NCBI GenBank assembly: GCA_963696545.1
Contig: CAVOKQ010000007.1
Location: 372,001-436,000, forward strand
DNA: 64,000 nt
Source of the DNA: RPQJ01 sp963696545
GTDB lineage: Bacteria; Pseudomonadota; Gammaproteobacteria; Steroidobacterales; Steroidobacteraceae
Reading direction: 5' to 3'
The position numbers were made by a program, and so were the translations under genes. The notes beneath the pieces are model-generated. The model was not told where the DNA came from, searched no databases, and was given only the letters and a program-made list of their open reading frames with translations. This document shows positions 16,772 through 29,701 of the stretch, one piece after another; position 1 is the first letter of the stretch, and each line of letters opens with the position of its first letter.

Positions 16772-17604
16772 GGAAAGCGCGAGAAGTCGGGGGGGCGCTT
16801 CTCGTTGTAGGCGTCGCGCCCCTCCTGGGCTTCCTCGGACATGTAGAAGAGCTGCGTCGCGTGACCGGCGAGCTCCTGGATGCCGGCCTGCCCGTCGAGC
16901 TCGGCGTTGAACGCCGCCTTCAGGCAACGGATCGCGAACGGACTGTGCTGCAGGATGCGCCGGCCCCACGCGACTGCGGCCGACTCCAGTTCCGCAAGCG
17001 GCACGACCTTGTTGACGAGGCCCATCGCGAGCGCCTCCCCGGCATCGTACTGCTCGCACAGGTACCAGATCTCGCGTGCCTTCTTCTGGCCGACGATCCG
17101 CGCGAGGTACGACGAGCCGAAGCCACCGTCGAACGATCCGACCCGCGGCCCGGTCTGCCCGAAGCGCGCATTGTCCGCAGCGATCGTGAGATCGCAGACG
17201 ACGTGCAGTACGTGTCCGCCGCCGATCGCGTAGCCAGCGACCGCCGCGATCACCGGCTTCGGCAGCGAGCGGATCAGCCGCTGCAGGTCGAGCACGTTCA
17301 GCCGCGGCACCCCGTCCTCACCGACGTAGCCTTCGTTGCCGCGAATCCGCTGGTCGCCGCCGGAGCAGAACGCGAGATCGCCCTGCCCGGTGAAGATGAT
17401 CACGCCGATCGTCCCGTCCTCGCGTGCACGCGAGAACGCGTCGATCAGTTCGAACAGCGTCTTCGGCCGGAATGCGTTGCGTACTTCCGGCCGGCAGATC
17501 GTGATCTTCGCGAGACCGCCGTCCTTCTCGAAACGGATGTCCTCGTAGGTGCGGACGGTCTGCCAGTTCGGCGGGCTGTACGCCGCCGCTGTGGTGTCGG
17601 TCAT
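16759..17604 (-). CDS. menB: 1,4-Dihydroxy-2-naphthoyl-CoA synthase
   Basis: 281 residues, crotonase fold. It closes the second ring by Dieckmann condensation of OSB-CoA. Seen: the CSGGDQRIRG oxyanion loop (crotonase GGDQ form specific to MenB), GYAIGGGHVLHVVCDLTIA, the TGPRVGSFDGGFG active-site segment, and YNEKRPPDFSRFPW at the end. The ATG start overlaps the menH stop by 4 bases. Confidence 0.97.
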   Translation of the reverse strand: MTDTTAAAYSPPNWQTVRTYEDIRFEKDGGLAKITICRPEVRNAFRPKTLFELIDAFSRAREDGTIGVIIFTGQGDLAFCSGGDQRIRGNEGYVGEDGVPRLNVLDLQRLIRSLPKPVIAAVAGYAIGGGHVLHVVCDLTIAADNARFGQTGPRVGSFDGGFGSSYLARIVGQKKAREIWYLCEQYDAGEALAMGLVNKVVPLAELESAAVAWGRRILQHSPFAIRCLKAAFNAELDGQAGIQELAGHATQLFYMSEEAQEGRDAYNEKRPPDFSRFPWRP

Positions 17605-18450
17605 GACGCGGTCTCCTGAACCGGAATCGAATGTGTGGCCTGCGCACGCGACGAGGCTCGGCGCAGGAAATCACGCACGGATGCGATGAACGCCGCCGGC
17701 TGCTCGAGATGCACTGCATGCCCGGCCCCGGCGACTTCGCAGATCTCCGCATCGGGCAGGCGACGGGCGAGCTCACGCGCATGTCCGACGAACGGCAGGT
17801 CGAGCGCGCCCACCACGAGCAGCACGGGTACGTCGACGCGCTCGAGTTGATCGAACAGTGGCGGCTGCACGCCCGGCCCGTGGGCCCGCAGGCTCGCAGC
17901 GAGTTCACGTGCGTCGTTCGCGAGCCGTTCGCGACGCTGCCCCGCCATGAACTCCACACCGAGGCGGCGCTGCGTGGCGAAGATGGGCTGTGACAGCCAT
18001 GTGTCGACGAAGGCCTCGATGCCCTGCATCTCGAGGCGCTCTGCCAGCGCCGCGTCGCTGCGCTGGCGCGCCAGGCGCTCGTCGGCGTTCGCGATTCCCG
18101 CACGCCCGCCGACCAGCACCAGCGATCGGACGCGCTGCGGGAAACGCACGGCGCAAGCAAGCGCCAGCCGCGCACCCATCGAGTAGCCGAGCCAGTGGGC
18201 CCTTGCGTGCCCGGCGTTGTCGAGCGTCGCCACCAGATCTTGCCACGCTGCGATCGAACGCGTATCCGTCCGCATCCGGCGTACCGATCGAGCGGCCGTG
18301 TCCCGGCAGGTCCGGAACGATCGTCGCGAAATCCCGCGCCAGCGGCCGCGCGACGACGTCGAGGCCGCGGCCGCTGCCGGTGAAGCCATGCAGCATCATC
18401 AGCGCCCGCCCGCGACCACGACGCTCGAAGTAGAGCGCGTCGTCGTTCAC
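17601..18450 (-). CDS. menH: SHCHC synthase (alpha/beta hydrolase MenH), one frame break
   Basis: About 283 residues. MenH eliminates pyruvate from SEPHCHC. The N-terminal part (LMMLHGFTGSG oxyanion loop, VPDLPGHG) lies in one frame. From about 18262 the nucleophile motif GYSMGARLAL and the C-terminal GAGHAVHLEQP (catalytic His) lie in another. Removing one base near 18260 restores a single frame, and the gene is one base longer than a multiple of three. GTG 18450 overlaps the menD stop (GTGA). Sequencing error is the likeliest cause. Confidence 0.88.
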
Positions 18451-20216
18451 GACGGCCGCTCCTGCGCAAGGCGCGCGCCGACAGCCGCGTGAATCGCCGC
18501 ATGGAACGCGGTGTTGGCCGTGCGATCGATCTGGACTTCGATCACGTGGAGTCCGCCCGCAAGGGAGTGTCCAAGCGCCGACGCGAATGCCTGCGCCGAC
18601 TCGACCCGGGTCGCTTCCCAGCCCATTCCGCGCACCAGCGCGAGCAGGTCGAGCCCGTGCGGCACGGCGAACATTTCTTCGAACACCGGCCGCTCGATCG
18701 TCCGTGCCGCGGGCAGGTACTCGAAGATTCCGCCGCCGTCGTCGTTGCTCACGACGATCGTCAGGTTCGCATGCTGCATGCGGCCCGCGACGAGGCCCGA
18801 CACGTCGTGCAGCAGCGCGAGGTCGCCGCACCAGAGGACAGTCGGTACCTGCAGTGCCGCGGCCGCGCCGAGCGCCGCGGACACGAGGCCGTCGATCCCG
18901 TTCACGCCGCGATTCGCCAGCACCCGCAGGCCAGCCGCGCGCGGTCCGGCGAACGAGTCGACGTCGCGGATCACCATGCTGTTCGCGACGAAGAGTACCG
19001 AATGCTCCGGAAGCCGGCTCCACAGTTCATGCGCCACATGCGGCGCCAGGAAGCGCGGATCCGCGCCGATCGCGGCGGACGCGGCCTCGCGCGCGACCCG
19101 GTCCGCACGCCGCCACTCATCACGCCACGCCTGTGATCGCTTCGCGGATCCAGTCGCTGCCGCGGCTGCTGACGCACAAAAATGCGACGCGGACATCCGG
19201 AAAGTACGGCTCACCCGATGTTGCGGGTCGCGGAATCCCGCCGCGGGATCGACGAGCCAGACATCCGCCTGCTCGTGAATTGCGATCCATGCGGAGACCG
19301 CGGCGCTGGTTTGCAGGCTGCCGAATCGCACCACAACGTCCGGTCGCAGCCGAGCCGCGACGTTCGCGTGCCGCAGCAACAGGTCCGCGCCGGACGACAC
19401 CACCGCGTCGAGCCCGGCGCCGCAACGCAGACCAGATCCCGGATCTGCGATCACCGGCCAGCCGAGCGCCTCTGCCGCGGCACGCGCCGTCTGCGCGAGC
19501 GATGGATCCCACGCGTCCGGCCCGAACAGCAGCACGCCGCGTGCGACGCCGCGCAGCTCCTGCAGCAGTGCGGTCGCGTCGCCTGCTGGTGGTTCGATCA
19601 GCGCTGTGCTTGCGACGATTTCCTCGCTCCTCGCGTCTGGCACAGCGACCGACAAGGGCAGCAGTGGCTCGCGGAACGGGATGTTCAAGTGGACCGGGCC
19701 GGGCGCCGGACCCGTTGCCTCGGCGACGGCGCGGCGTCCCAGCGCCTGCGCGTACCTGATCTCGGCCGGCCGCTCCGACGGGCATGGCGGCTCTTCGCTC
19801 CAGCGGGTGAAACCCGCATAAAGGTCGCGCTGTTCCATCGTCTGCGCGGCGCCCCACGAACGCAGTTCTGGCGGGCGATCGGCCGTCAGCACGATGAGCG
19901 GCACGCGGGAATGAAATGCCTCCGCGATCGCCGGCAGGAAATTCGCGCCCGCCGTACCGGACGTGCAAACGAGGATCACCGGCCGACCGGAAGCCTTCGC
20001 GTATCCGAGCGCGTGAAATGCCGCGCTGCGCTCGTCGATGAGCACCGAGCGCGGCAGCGCAGCGGCCTCAGCGATCGCGAGTGCAAGCGGCGTCGAGCGC
20101 GACCCGGGGCAGACGAATGCAGCCGCCGCGCCAGCGCGATGCAGCTCGCCGACCAGCGCCCGCGCGAACCGCAGGTTCGCGGTACCGACGTCGGTTGCCG
20201 CGGTCCGGTCGTTCAT
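18447..20216 (-). CDS. menD: SEPHCHC synthase (ThDP-dependent)
   Basis: 589 residues. MenD adds the succinic-semialdehyde unit from 2-oxoglutarate to isochorismate. Thiamine-diphosphate enzyme motifs: CPGSRSTPLALAI, IDERSAAFHALG with the catalytic Glu, CTSGTAGANFLPA, and the ThDP/Mg site ending in SNDDGGGIFEYLP. ATG 20216 overlaps the menF stop by one base (TGATG). Confidence 0.97.
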   Translation of the reverse strand: MNDRTAATDVGTANLRFARALVGELHRAGAAAAFVCPGSRSTPLALAIAEAAALPRSVLIDERSAAFHALGYAKASGRPVILVCTSGTAGANFLPAIAEAFHSRVPLIVLTADRPPELRSWGAAQTMEQRDLYAGFTRWSEEPPCPSERPAEIRYAQALGRRAVAEATGPAPGPVHLNIPFREPLLPLSVAVPDARSEEIVASTALIEPPAGDATALLQELRGVARGVLLFGPDAWDPSLAQTARAAAEALGWPVIADPGSGLRCGAGLDAVVSSGADLLLRHANVAARLRPDVVVRFGSLQTSAAVSAWIAIHEQADVWLVDPAAGFRDPQHRVSRTFRMSASHFCASAAAAATGSAKRSQAWRDEWRRADRVAREAASAAIGADPRFLAPHVAHELWSRLPEHSVLFVANSMVIRDVDSFAGPRAAGLRVLANRGVNGIDGLVSAALGAAAALQVPTVLWCGDLALLHDVSGLVAGRMQHANLTIVVSNDDGGGIFEYLPAARTIERPVFEEMFAVPHGLDLLALVRGMGWEATRVESAQAFASALGHSLAGGLHVIEVQIDRTANTAFHAAIHAAVGARLAQERPS

Positions 20217-21553
20217 CAGGGCGCTCCCCACAGCAACGGACCCAGCACGGTCCGCAGCTTCAGCTCGGTCTCGGTGAATTCGGCCATCGGCTGGGAGCGG
20301 GCCACGATGCCCGCCCCTGCCCACGCGGTTGCGAATCGCCCGCGCGCCAGCGCCGAGCGCAAGGCTACCGCAAACTCGCCGTCACCGTCGGATTGCAGGA
20401 AACCGACCGGGCCAGCGAACCAGCCGCGATCGATCGTCTCGTGCTCCGCGAGCCACTCGAGTGCGGCCTGGCGCGGCGCGCCTCCGACGGCCGGCGTCGG
20501 ATGCAGGCGTCCGACGAGTTCGAGCAGCGACACCGGCGCAGCAGCGCGGCGGCGCGCCCTGATCTCGGTGCACAGGTGCTGCACGGTGCGCGTCCTGAGC
20601 AGCACCGGTTCGCGCGCGACATCGACATCGTCGCAGCAGTCGGCGAGCACCGACTCGAGGTGCCGGACGACGATCGCGTGTTCCGCACCGTTCTTGCTGC
20701 TGTCACGCAATGCCTCGCCGATCGCCTGGTCCGCGGCACGAGACGCGCCTCGCGGCGCCGTGCCGGCGAGCGCGGCGGTCTCCACGATATCGCCGCGAAC
20801 ACTGACGAGCCGCTCCGGCGTCGCACCGAGGAAGACCGAGTCGCCGTAGCCGACCGCAAACAGCGTGCAGCTGGAAAAGCGTTCGCGCAGCGCGACCAGC
20901 CACGCGACCGCGTCTATCGGCGAGCCCGCAGTGACGTGGACTTCGCGCGCGAGCACGACTTTCTGCAGTACACCGTCGCCGATGCCAGCGAGGATCTGCT
21001 GGACGCGCCGCACGTAGGCCTCGGGGCCGCCATTGCCGATCTCGACCACGCCACGCACCGGGTGTCCGAACGAGAGCTGGCGTGGTCGCAGGTCGGCCCA
21101 GCGGCTGCCCACGCATGCGTCACGCACACAGCGTCCGCCTTCCTGCGAGTACACGAGCTCGGGCAGCCGCAGTTCGCCGTTCGGAAAGTCCCGCCAGACG
21201 CCGTCGGCCCGTTCGACAGGCGCGAACGCGAATCCGCCGACGAGGTGGCCGACGCGTGGGCCCGGGCCTTCCCAGGACACCGAGTCGAAGAGACTCCGGA
21301 CGCCCTGGTCAGCCTCCTCGAATCGGTGCTGGCCCGCGACTGTGATGCGGGCGGCCGCGCCGACGGCGACCCGGAAGCGACCGGCCGTCGGCTGCTCCCA
21401 GTAGAAGCGCGGAGCGGTGTCTGCCGCGGCGAACACCTGCAACGGGTCGATCGCGTCGCACGTTTCGGAGCGGAACACGAGCGGCCGGACGCGGGACGAT
21501 TCCCCGCCCGCGGACACCCCTGAACCGATTGGCCCGACCCGTAGCAATGCCAC
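20216..21553 (-). CDS. menF: Isochorismate synthase
   Basis: 445 residues, chorismate-utilising fold. It isomerises chorismate to isochorismate, the entry step of menaquinone synthesis. The conserved C-terminal blocks are present: VLAREVHV, LAGTAPRG, KNGAEHAIVV, LVGRLHPTPAVGG, DRGWFAGPVG and the final AGAGIV. It is the first gene of the men operon. The promoter must lie in the 128-base divergent gap before the isomerase gene. An entC-type siderophore role is less likely given the neighbours. Confidence 0.94.
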   Translation of the reverse strand: MALLRVGPIGSGVSAGGESSRVRPLVFRSETCDAIDPLQVFAAADTAPRFYWEQPTAGRFRVAVGAAARITVAGQHRFEEADQGVRSLFDSVSWEGPGPRVGHLVGGFAFAPVERADGVWRDFPNGELRLPELVYSQEGGRCVRDACVGSRWADLRPRQLSFGHPVRGVVEIGNGGPEAYVRRVQQILAGIGDGVLQKVVLAREVHVTAGSPIDAVAWLVALRERFSSCTLFAVGYGDSVFLGATPERLVSVRGDIVETAALAGTAPRGASRAADQAIGEALRDSSKNGAEHAIVVRHLESVLADCCDDVDVAREPVLLRTRTVQHLCTEIRARRRAAAPVSLLELVGRLHPTPAVGGAPRQAALEWLAEHETIDRGWFAGPVGFLQSDGDGEFAVALRSALARGRFATAWAGAGIVARSQPMAEFTETELKLRTVLGPLLWGAP

Positions 21554-21681
21554 TTTTCACTCTCGCCTGCAGGCCGGCCCGCGACCCCGGGCCGACGACA
21601 GCCCGACACTTTAGGCGTGACATCGGGGCCGCGTCCATTCACTATTCCCGGCCCGTCACCGACTCGCCACGGACCCCCGCC

Positions 21682-22176
21682 ATGATCCGCTTCGACACCA
21701 CGCTTGGCAGCTTCACGATCGAGCTCTTCGAAAAGGAGGCGCCGATCAGCACGAAGAACTTCCTCGACTACGTGGACGCGGGGCATTTCGACGGCACGGT
21801 GTTCCACCGCGTGATCCCCGGCTTCGTGATCCAGGGCGGCGGAATGACGGCTGACATGCGCCAGAAGCAGACCAGCGCACCGATCCGCAACGAGGCGGAC
21901 AATGGCCTGAAGAACCGTCGCGGCACGCTCTCGATGGCCCGCACGAACGACCCGCACAGCGCGACGTCGCAGTTCTTCGTCAACCTAGTGGACAACGCGT
22001 TCCTCGACCCGGGTCGTGGCGGCGCTGGCTACGCCGTGTTCGGCACGGTGGTCGAGGGCATGGACGTCGTGGACAAGATCGCCGCGGTGAAGACCGGCAG
22101 CAAGGCCGGCCACCAGGACGTGCCGGTCACGCCGGTCGAAGTCCGCAGCGCGAAGCGGGTCGACAAGGCCAGCTGA
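21682..22176 (+). CDS. ppiB: Cyclophilin-type peptidyl-prolyl isomerase
   Basis: 164 residues, no signal peptide when started at ATG 21682 (MIRFDTTLGSFTIELFE), so cytoplasmic. Cyclophilin signature FHRVIPGFVIQGG with the catalytic Arg, then MARTNDPHSATSQFFVN and YAVFGTVVEGMDVVDKI. The longer upstream frame crosses the divergent promoter region and is not conserved in form. Confidence 0.94.
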   Translation: MIRFDTTLGSFTIELFEKEAPISTKNFLDYVDAGHFDGTVFHRVIPGFVIQGGGMTADMRQKQTSAPIRNEADNGLKNRRGTLSMARTNDPHSATSQFFVNLVDNAFLDPGRGGAGYAVFGTVVEGMDVVDKIAAVKTGSKAGHQDVPVTPVEVRSAKRVDKAS

Positions 22177-22210
22177 CCCAGAGCCGCCTGCCGCCGGATC
22201 CTTCGTAAGG

Positions 22211-22930
22211 GTGGCCAAGCGTCGCAAGGGCCGGGTCGGCCGGTGGCTCCGCATCCTCGGGCTCGCGATGCTGGCCTGGGCGGCCGTGACCGTGCTCGCC
22301 GTCGTCGCGTTCCGCTGGATCAACCCCCCGATCACCGCGTTCATGGTGCAGGGCCGGATCGCGGCCCTGTTCAAGCAGCCGCCGGGCTACGACTTCGAGT
22401 ACCAGTGGCGCGATTGGGGCCACATCTCGAAGAATGCGGCGCTCGCCGTAGTCGCTGCAGAGGACCAGAAGTTCCCCGAGCACGGCGGCTTCGATTTCAA
22501 GCAGATCGACAAGGCACTCGCGGATCGGGAGCGCGGCCGTCGCGTACGCGGCGCGAGCACGATCTCGCAGCAGGTGGCGAAGAACCTGTTCCTTTGGAAG
22601 GGCCAGAGCTGGTTCCGCAAGGGACTCGAGGCCGGGATCACGGTGCTGATCGAGGCCGCGTGGAGCAAGCAGCGCATCCTCGAGGTGTACCTGAACATCG
22701 CGGAATTCGGGCGCGGTGCCTACGGCGTGCAGGCCGCGAGCACGAGGTTCTTTCGCAAGGACGCGGCAAGTCTTTCCCGCGCCGACGCCGCGCTGCTCGC
22801 CGCGGTGCTGCCGGCGCCGTCCCACTTCAAGCCCGACGCGCCTTCGAACTACGTGCGCCGCAGGCAGGCGTGGATCCTGCGGCAGATGACGGCGCTCGGC
22901 GGCCCGGCCTACGTTCAGGCACTGGACTAG
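22211..22930 (+). CDS. mtgA: Monofunctional biosynthetic peptidoglycan transglycosylase
   Basis: 239 residues. An N-terminal membrane anchor (about residues 12-34) is followed by a glycosyltransferase family 51 domain with AAEDQKFPEHGGFD (catalytic Glu), RGASTISQQVAKNLFLW, KQRILEVYLNIAEFG and AALLAAVLPAP. It polymerises lipid II without a transpeptidase domain. The start is GTG at 22211. Confidence 0.95.
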   Translation: MAKRRKGRVGRWLRILGLAMLAWAAVTVLAVVAFRWINPPITAFMVQGRIAALFKQPPGYDFEYQWRDWGHISKNAALAVVAAEDQKFPEHGGFDFKQIDKALADRERGRRVRGASTISQQVAKNLFLWKGQSWFRKGLEAGITVLIEAAWSKQRILEVYLNIAEFGRGAYGVQAASTRFFRKDAASLSRADAALLAAVLPAPSHFKPDAPSNYVRRRQAWILRQMTALGGPAYVQALD

Positions 22931-23009
22931 CTCCGGAATCCTAGGACGGCCGGGAACTTCTGATGTCCTGCCGGTCCAAGCAGTAAGTACATCCGGCAGG
23001 AGAATTCCC

Positions 23010-23945
23010 CTGATTTCCATAAGATTGCGAACATCGGCGCTGGTCGTCCCGGTCGCAGCAGCGATCGCCATGCTCGGAGGCTGCGGCAAGTCCGAGGAGG
23101 CCTCACAGCGCGCGGCCGACGCGACGGCTGCTCAGGCGCCGGTTGTCGAACAGGTCGCTCCTCCCGGGACCGCCGACGCAGCCTCGCAGGCCGAAGCAGA
23201 TCGCGCGGCTGAACTGGCCGCGAAGGAAAAAGAGTTGGCCGATCGCGAGGCCGAGCTGAAGCAGAAGGAGATCGAGCAGGAACTCGCGCGTCGCGACAGG
23301 GAGAATGCCGCGGCAGCCGCTGCCGCAAAGAATAAGGCGCCGGCGCGAGCGCCGGCACCAGCAAGGGCACCAGCAAAGCCCGCTGCCGTCGCCGCCGCCG
23401 CGCCCGCCGCGCAGCCGGCACCGCCTCCGCCGCCGATCCTCGTTCCCGCCGGGACGGGAATCTCCGTCCGACTCGGCGATGCGATCAGCACAAAGACCGC
23501 ACAGGTCGGAGACTCCGTCCGGGGCCAGCTCGCTTCAGATCTCGTGGTCGGCGGCCGACGAGCGGCCGCCGCCGGCTCGCCCGTCCTGGGCTCGGTGACC
23601 AAGGTCGTGTCGGGCAGTGGCAAGGTTGGCGGCACGCCGACCCTGGTCATCAAATTCGACAGCCTGGTCGCGGCAAACGGTTCGCGCGTCTCGATAAATG
23701 CGCCGTTCAAGCAGCAGGCGGCCAGCGATTCCGGCAAGGACGCCGCCAAGATCGTCGGCGGCGCGGCCGCGGGAGCGATCATCGGCCACCAGGTCAATCA
23801 CAAGAACGGTTCCGTCGTCGGCGGGATCCTCGGCGGAGCTGCGGGAACTGCCGTAGCCGCCGGCACAGGCGGCGAGGTAGCTCTCGAGGCCGGTACGGTC
23901 GTCAACGTAGCGACCGGCAGCGCGTTCCAGGTGGAGGGGGGCTGA
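23010..23945 (+). CDS. Glycine-zipper lipoprotein with coiled coil
   Basis: About 311 residues. The signal peptide ends in the lipobox LGGC. A charged Ala/Glu/Lys coiled coil (for example ELAAKEKELADREAELKQ) and an Ala/Pro linker follow. Then comes a beta-rich domain (VPAGTGISVRLGDAI..., GQLASDLVVGG) and a Gly-zipper segment (IVGGAAAGAIIG, GGILGGAAGTAVAAGTGG) able to span or pack against membrane. The start is unclear. CTG 23010 has GGAG 7 bases upstream and gives a better signal peptide; TTG 23025 is the next option but is badly spaced. Function is not known. It stands alone between mtgA and metH. Confidence 0.75.
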   Translation: MISIRLRTSALVVPVAAAIAMLGGCGKSEEASQRAADATAAQAPVVEQVAPPGTADAASQAEADRAAELAAKEKELADREAELKQKEIEQELARRDRENAAAAAAAKNKAPARAPAPARAPAKPAAVAAAAPAAQPAPPPPPILVPAGTGISVRLGDAISTKTAQVGDSVRGQLASDLVVGGRRAAAAGSPVLGSVTKVVSGSGKVGGTPTLVIKFDSLVAANGSRVSINAPFKQQAASDSGKDAAKIVGGAAAGAIIGHQVNHKNGSVVGGILGGAAGTAVAAGTGGEVALEAGTVVNVATGSAFQVEGG

Positions 23946-23972
23946 CGCGCCGCAACCCCGCGCGCTGGCGCG

Positions 23973-23975
<3 letters not shown>
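23943..23975. terminator. Bidirectional hairpin spanning both stop codons
   Basis: A perfect 9-bp inverted repeat TGACGCGCC / GGCGCGTCA has a 15-base loop. Its outer ends are the stop codon of the lipoprotein gene (TGA 23943-23945) and, on the other strand, that of metH (TGA 23975-23973). It could act on both convergent transcripts. There is no T-tract. Confidence 0.55.
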
Positions 23976-27675
<3,700 letters not shown>

Positions 27676-27678
27676 GGT

Positions 27679-28606
27679 TCAGGCTCCTGTGGCGGCGCGG
27701 CCGGCCGCGGGCCGCACGCCGAGCGCGTGGCAGATCGCGTAGGTCGAGTTCGGCGCGGTTCAGCGTGTAGAAGTGGAATTCCTGCACGCCGTGCTCCTGC
27801 AGACGGTGCACCTGCTCGATCGCGACGTTGGCCGCGATCAGCCGGCGCGTGTCGGGGTCGTCGTCGAGGCCGTCGAAGCGGTGCTGCAGCCAGTCTGGCA
27901 CGCTCGCGCCGCAGCGCTTCGCGAAGCGCAGCATCTGCGGGAAACGCGTGATCGGCAGGATGCCCGGCACCAGCTGCGCGTCGAGGCCGCGCGCAGCGCA
28001 GCGGTCGCGGAAGCGCAGGAACGCGTCGGTGTCGAAGAAGAACTGCGTGATCGCGCGGTTCGCGCCCGCATCGATCTTGGCCGCGAGCTTGTCGAGATCG
28101 AAGTCGGCGTTCGGCGCCTCCGGGTGCATCTCCGGATAGGCCGCGACCGAGATGTCGAAATCGCCGATGGTGCGCAGGCCCTTCACCAGGTCCGTGGCGT
28201 ACGCGAAGCCGCCGCGGATGCGGCTGGTATGTGCGCCTGGCCGGCCGGCGCGTCGCCGCGCAGCGCCACGATGTGCCGCACGCCGGCATCCCAGTACTTG
28301 CGCGCGATGTCAAGGATCTCCTCGCGCGGCGCACCGACGCAGGTCAGGTGCGGTGCGGGCGTGAGCGAGGTCTCGGCGAGGATGCGCGTGACCGATGTTG
28401 TGCGTGCGTTCGCGGGTCGAGCCGTCGGCGCCGTAGGTCACGGACACGAAACGCGGCGCCAACGGCGCGAGACGCTGGATCGACGCCCACAGCGTCTTCT
28501 CCATCTCCGCGTCGTTCGGGCGGAAAGAATTCGAACGACACCAGCACCGGCTGCGCAGCTTCGAAGCCGCCGACTCGATACTGTCACGCAGTGCATTTGA
28601 TTCCAT
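27679..28606 (-). CDS. metF: 5,10-Methylenetetrahydrofolate reductase, frame breaks
   Basis: About 309 residues. MetF makes the 5-methyl-THF used by MetH, encoded next. Seen in pieces: SFEFFPP near residue 20, FVSVTYGADGSTRE, AAYPEMHPEAPN, AITQFFFDTDAFLRFRD, PGILPI and the C-terminal FHFYTLNRAEL. At least four single-base breaks fall between about 28570 and 27740. ATG 28606 opens the family N-terminus and lies inside the end of the regulator gene. The C-terminus AICHALG and its TGA (27681-27679) are in a third frame. Confidence 0.88.
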
Positions 28607-29554
28607 CTTTGATTCCTCGTTGGTCTCGGCCTTCATGCCGCCGCTCGGCCCGTTCGGGCGCCGCGGCCACGAGCACGGTGCTGTATGCCCGACGTCCACG
28701 GGCCGCAGCCGCGTGCAGAGGAGTCCGCGCCTGCGCGATCCAGTCGCGCAGCATGCCAAGCGGGTTGCCGCCGCGCGGCGCGCTCGGCCAGGGTCTCGTA
28801 ATCCTCGATGAGCGATCAGCTGTCCGCCGGGCCGCAGCACGCGCGCCGCTTCGCGCAGCAGTCGGCCGGTCGGCGCTTGCCGCGCCAGCGCTCGGTCGAG
28901 CACGACGGCGTCGAAACTCGCCGACGCCGCGGACAGACTTGCGGCAATTCGCCGTGCTGCAGCTCGCAGTGCGCGAGGCCCCGCGCCGTGCAGGCTCGCA
29001 CGCGCGCGAGCTGCACCTCGTGGCGTGATTCGCTGATACCCACGACGCGACGCGCTTGTGGGCCAAGGGCCTGCAACATCTCGGCGGGCGCACGGCCGAC
29101 ATAAAGCACCGCGTCGAATCCCGTTCGCCCAGCTCGGCAACGACGACCCGCGCGAGTTCCCTGCTGCGGCGATGCAGCGCCGCCGGCGCGTCGTGATTCG
29201 CGCCGCTCCGACGCGTGCCCGCTCGGCCAGGACCGCAGTGGCTCGCTCCCGGTCCAGCGCGACGAGCGCATCGTCGCGATCGAGCAGGTCGAGCAGCGCG
29301 CGAACGAGTTCCGCGCCCTCGCCGTCCGCCGGCACCCGGTGGAAGACCCAGTGCTGCTCCCGGAAGCGCTCGAGCAGTCCGCCATCGCTCAGCAGCTTGA
29401 GGTGCCGCGACACCCGCGGCTGGCTCTGGCCGAGGATCCCGGTCAGCTCGGACACGGTGAACTCACCGAGCGCCAACACCGCCAGCAACCGAAGCCGGCT
29501 GGGCTCGGCGGAAGCCCTGAGCCCTCGCAAGCAGTTGATGAGGACTTGCGGCAT
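28584..29554 (-). CDS. ArsR-type regulator with C-terminal methyltransferase-like domain, frame breaks
   Basis: About 320 residues. The N-terminal winged helix (residues 1-95) carries ASAEPSRLRLLAVLALGE, VSELTGILGQSQPRVSRHL as recognition helix, and LLERFREQHWVFHRV. The C-terminal domain is Rossmann methyltransferase-like. Its motif I reads VLYVGRAPAEML where a catalytic enzyme would have GxGxG; a later LREAARVLRPGGQL is typical. Three or more frame breaks lie between about 29260 and 28690, so the end (28584) is provisional. It heads the metF-metH operon and has a palindrome 10 bases upstream. This organisation recalls SahR-type control of the AdoMet cycle, and the degenerate domain could sense AdoMet or AdoHcy (inference). 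Confidence 0.8.
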
Positions 29555-29564
29555 TGAATGCAAA

Positions 29565-29582
29565 TATAAACAACTCTTTATA
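29565..29582. promoter_or_regulatory. Palindromic operator in front of the arsR-metF-metH operon
   Basis: TATAAA-N6-TTTATA is a perfect dyad in an unusually AT-rich patch. It lies 10 bases upstream of the regulator start, where it would cover the promoter. Its size and symmetry suit an ArsR-family dimer, so autoregulation of the operon is likely. Confidence 0.65.
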
Positions 29583-29701
29583 CTATTTACCAGCCCGCTC
29601 TTGGTGCCAGGATCGCCTTCAAACCTGCGGCCAGCGAGCTGGTCGCGCAAGTTGTTAACATATCTCGAGATCCTGTCCAATCCTGAAACCGACGACAGCC
29701 C

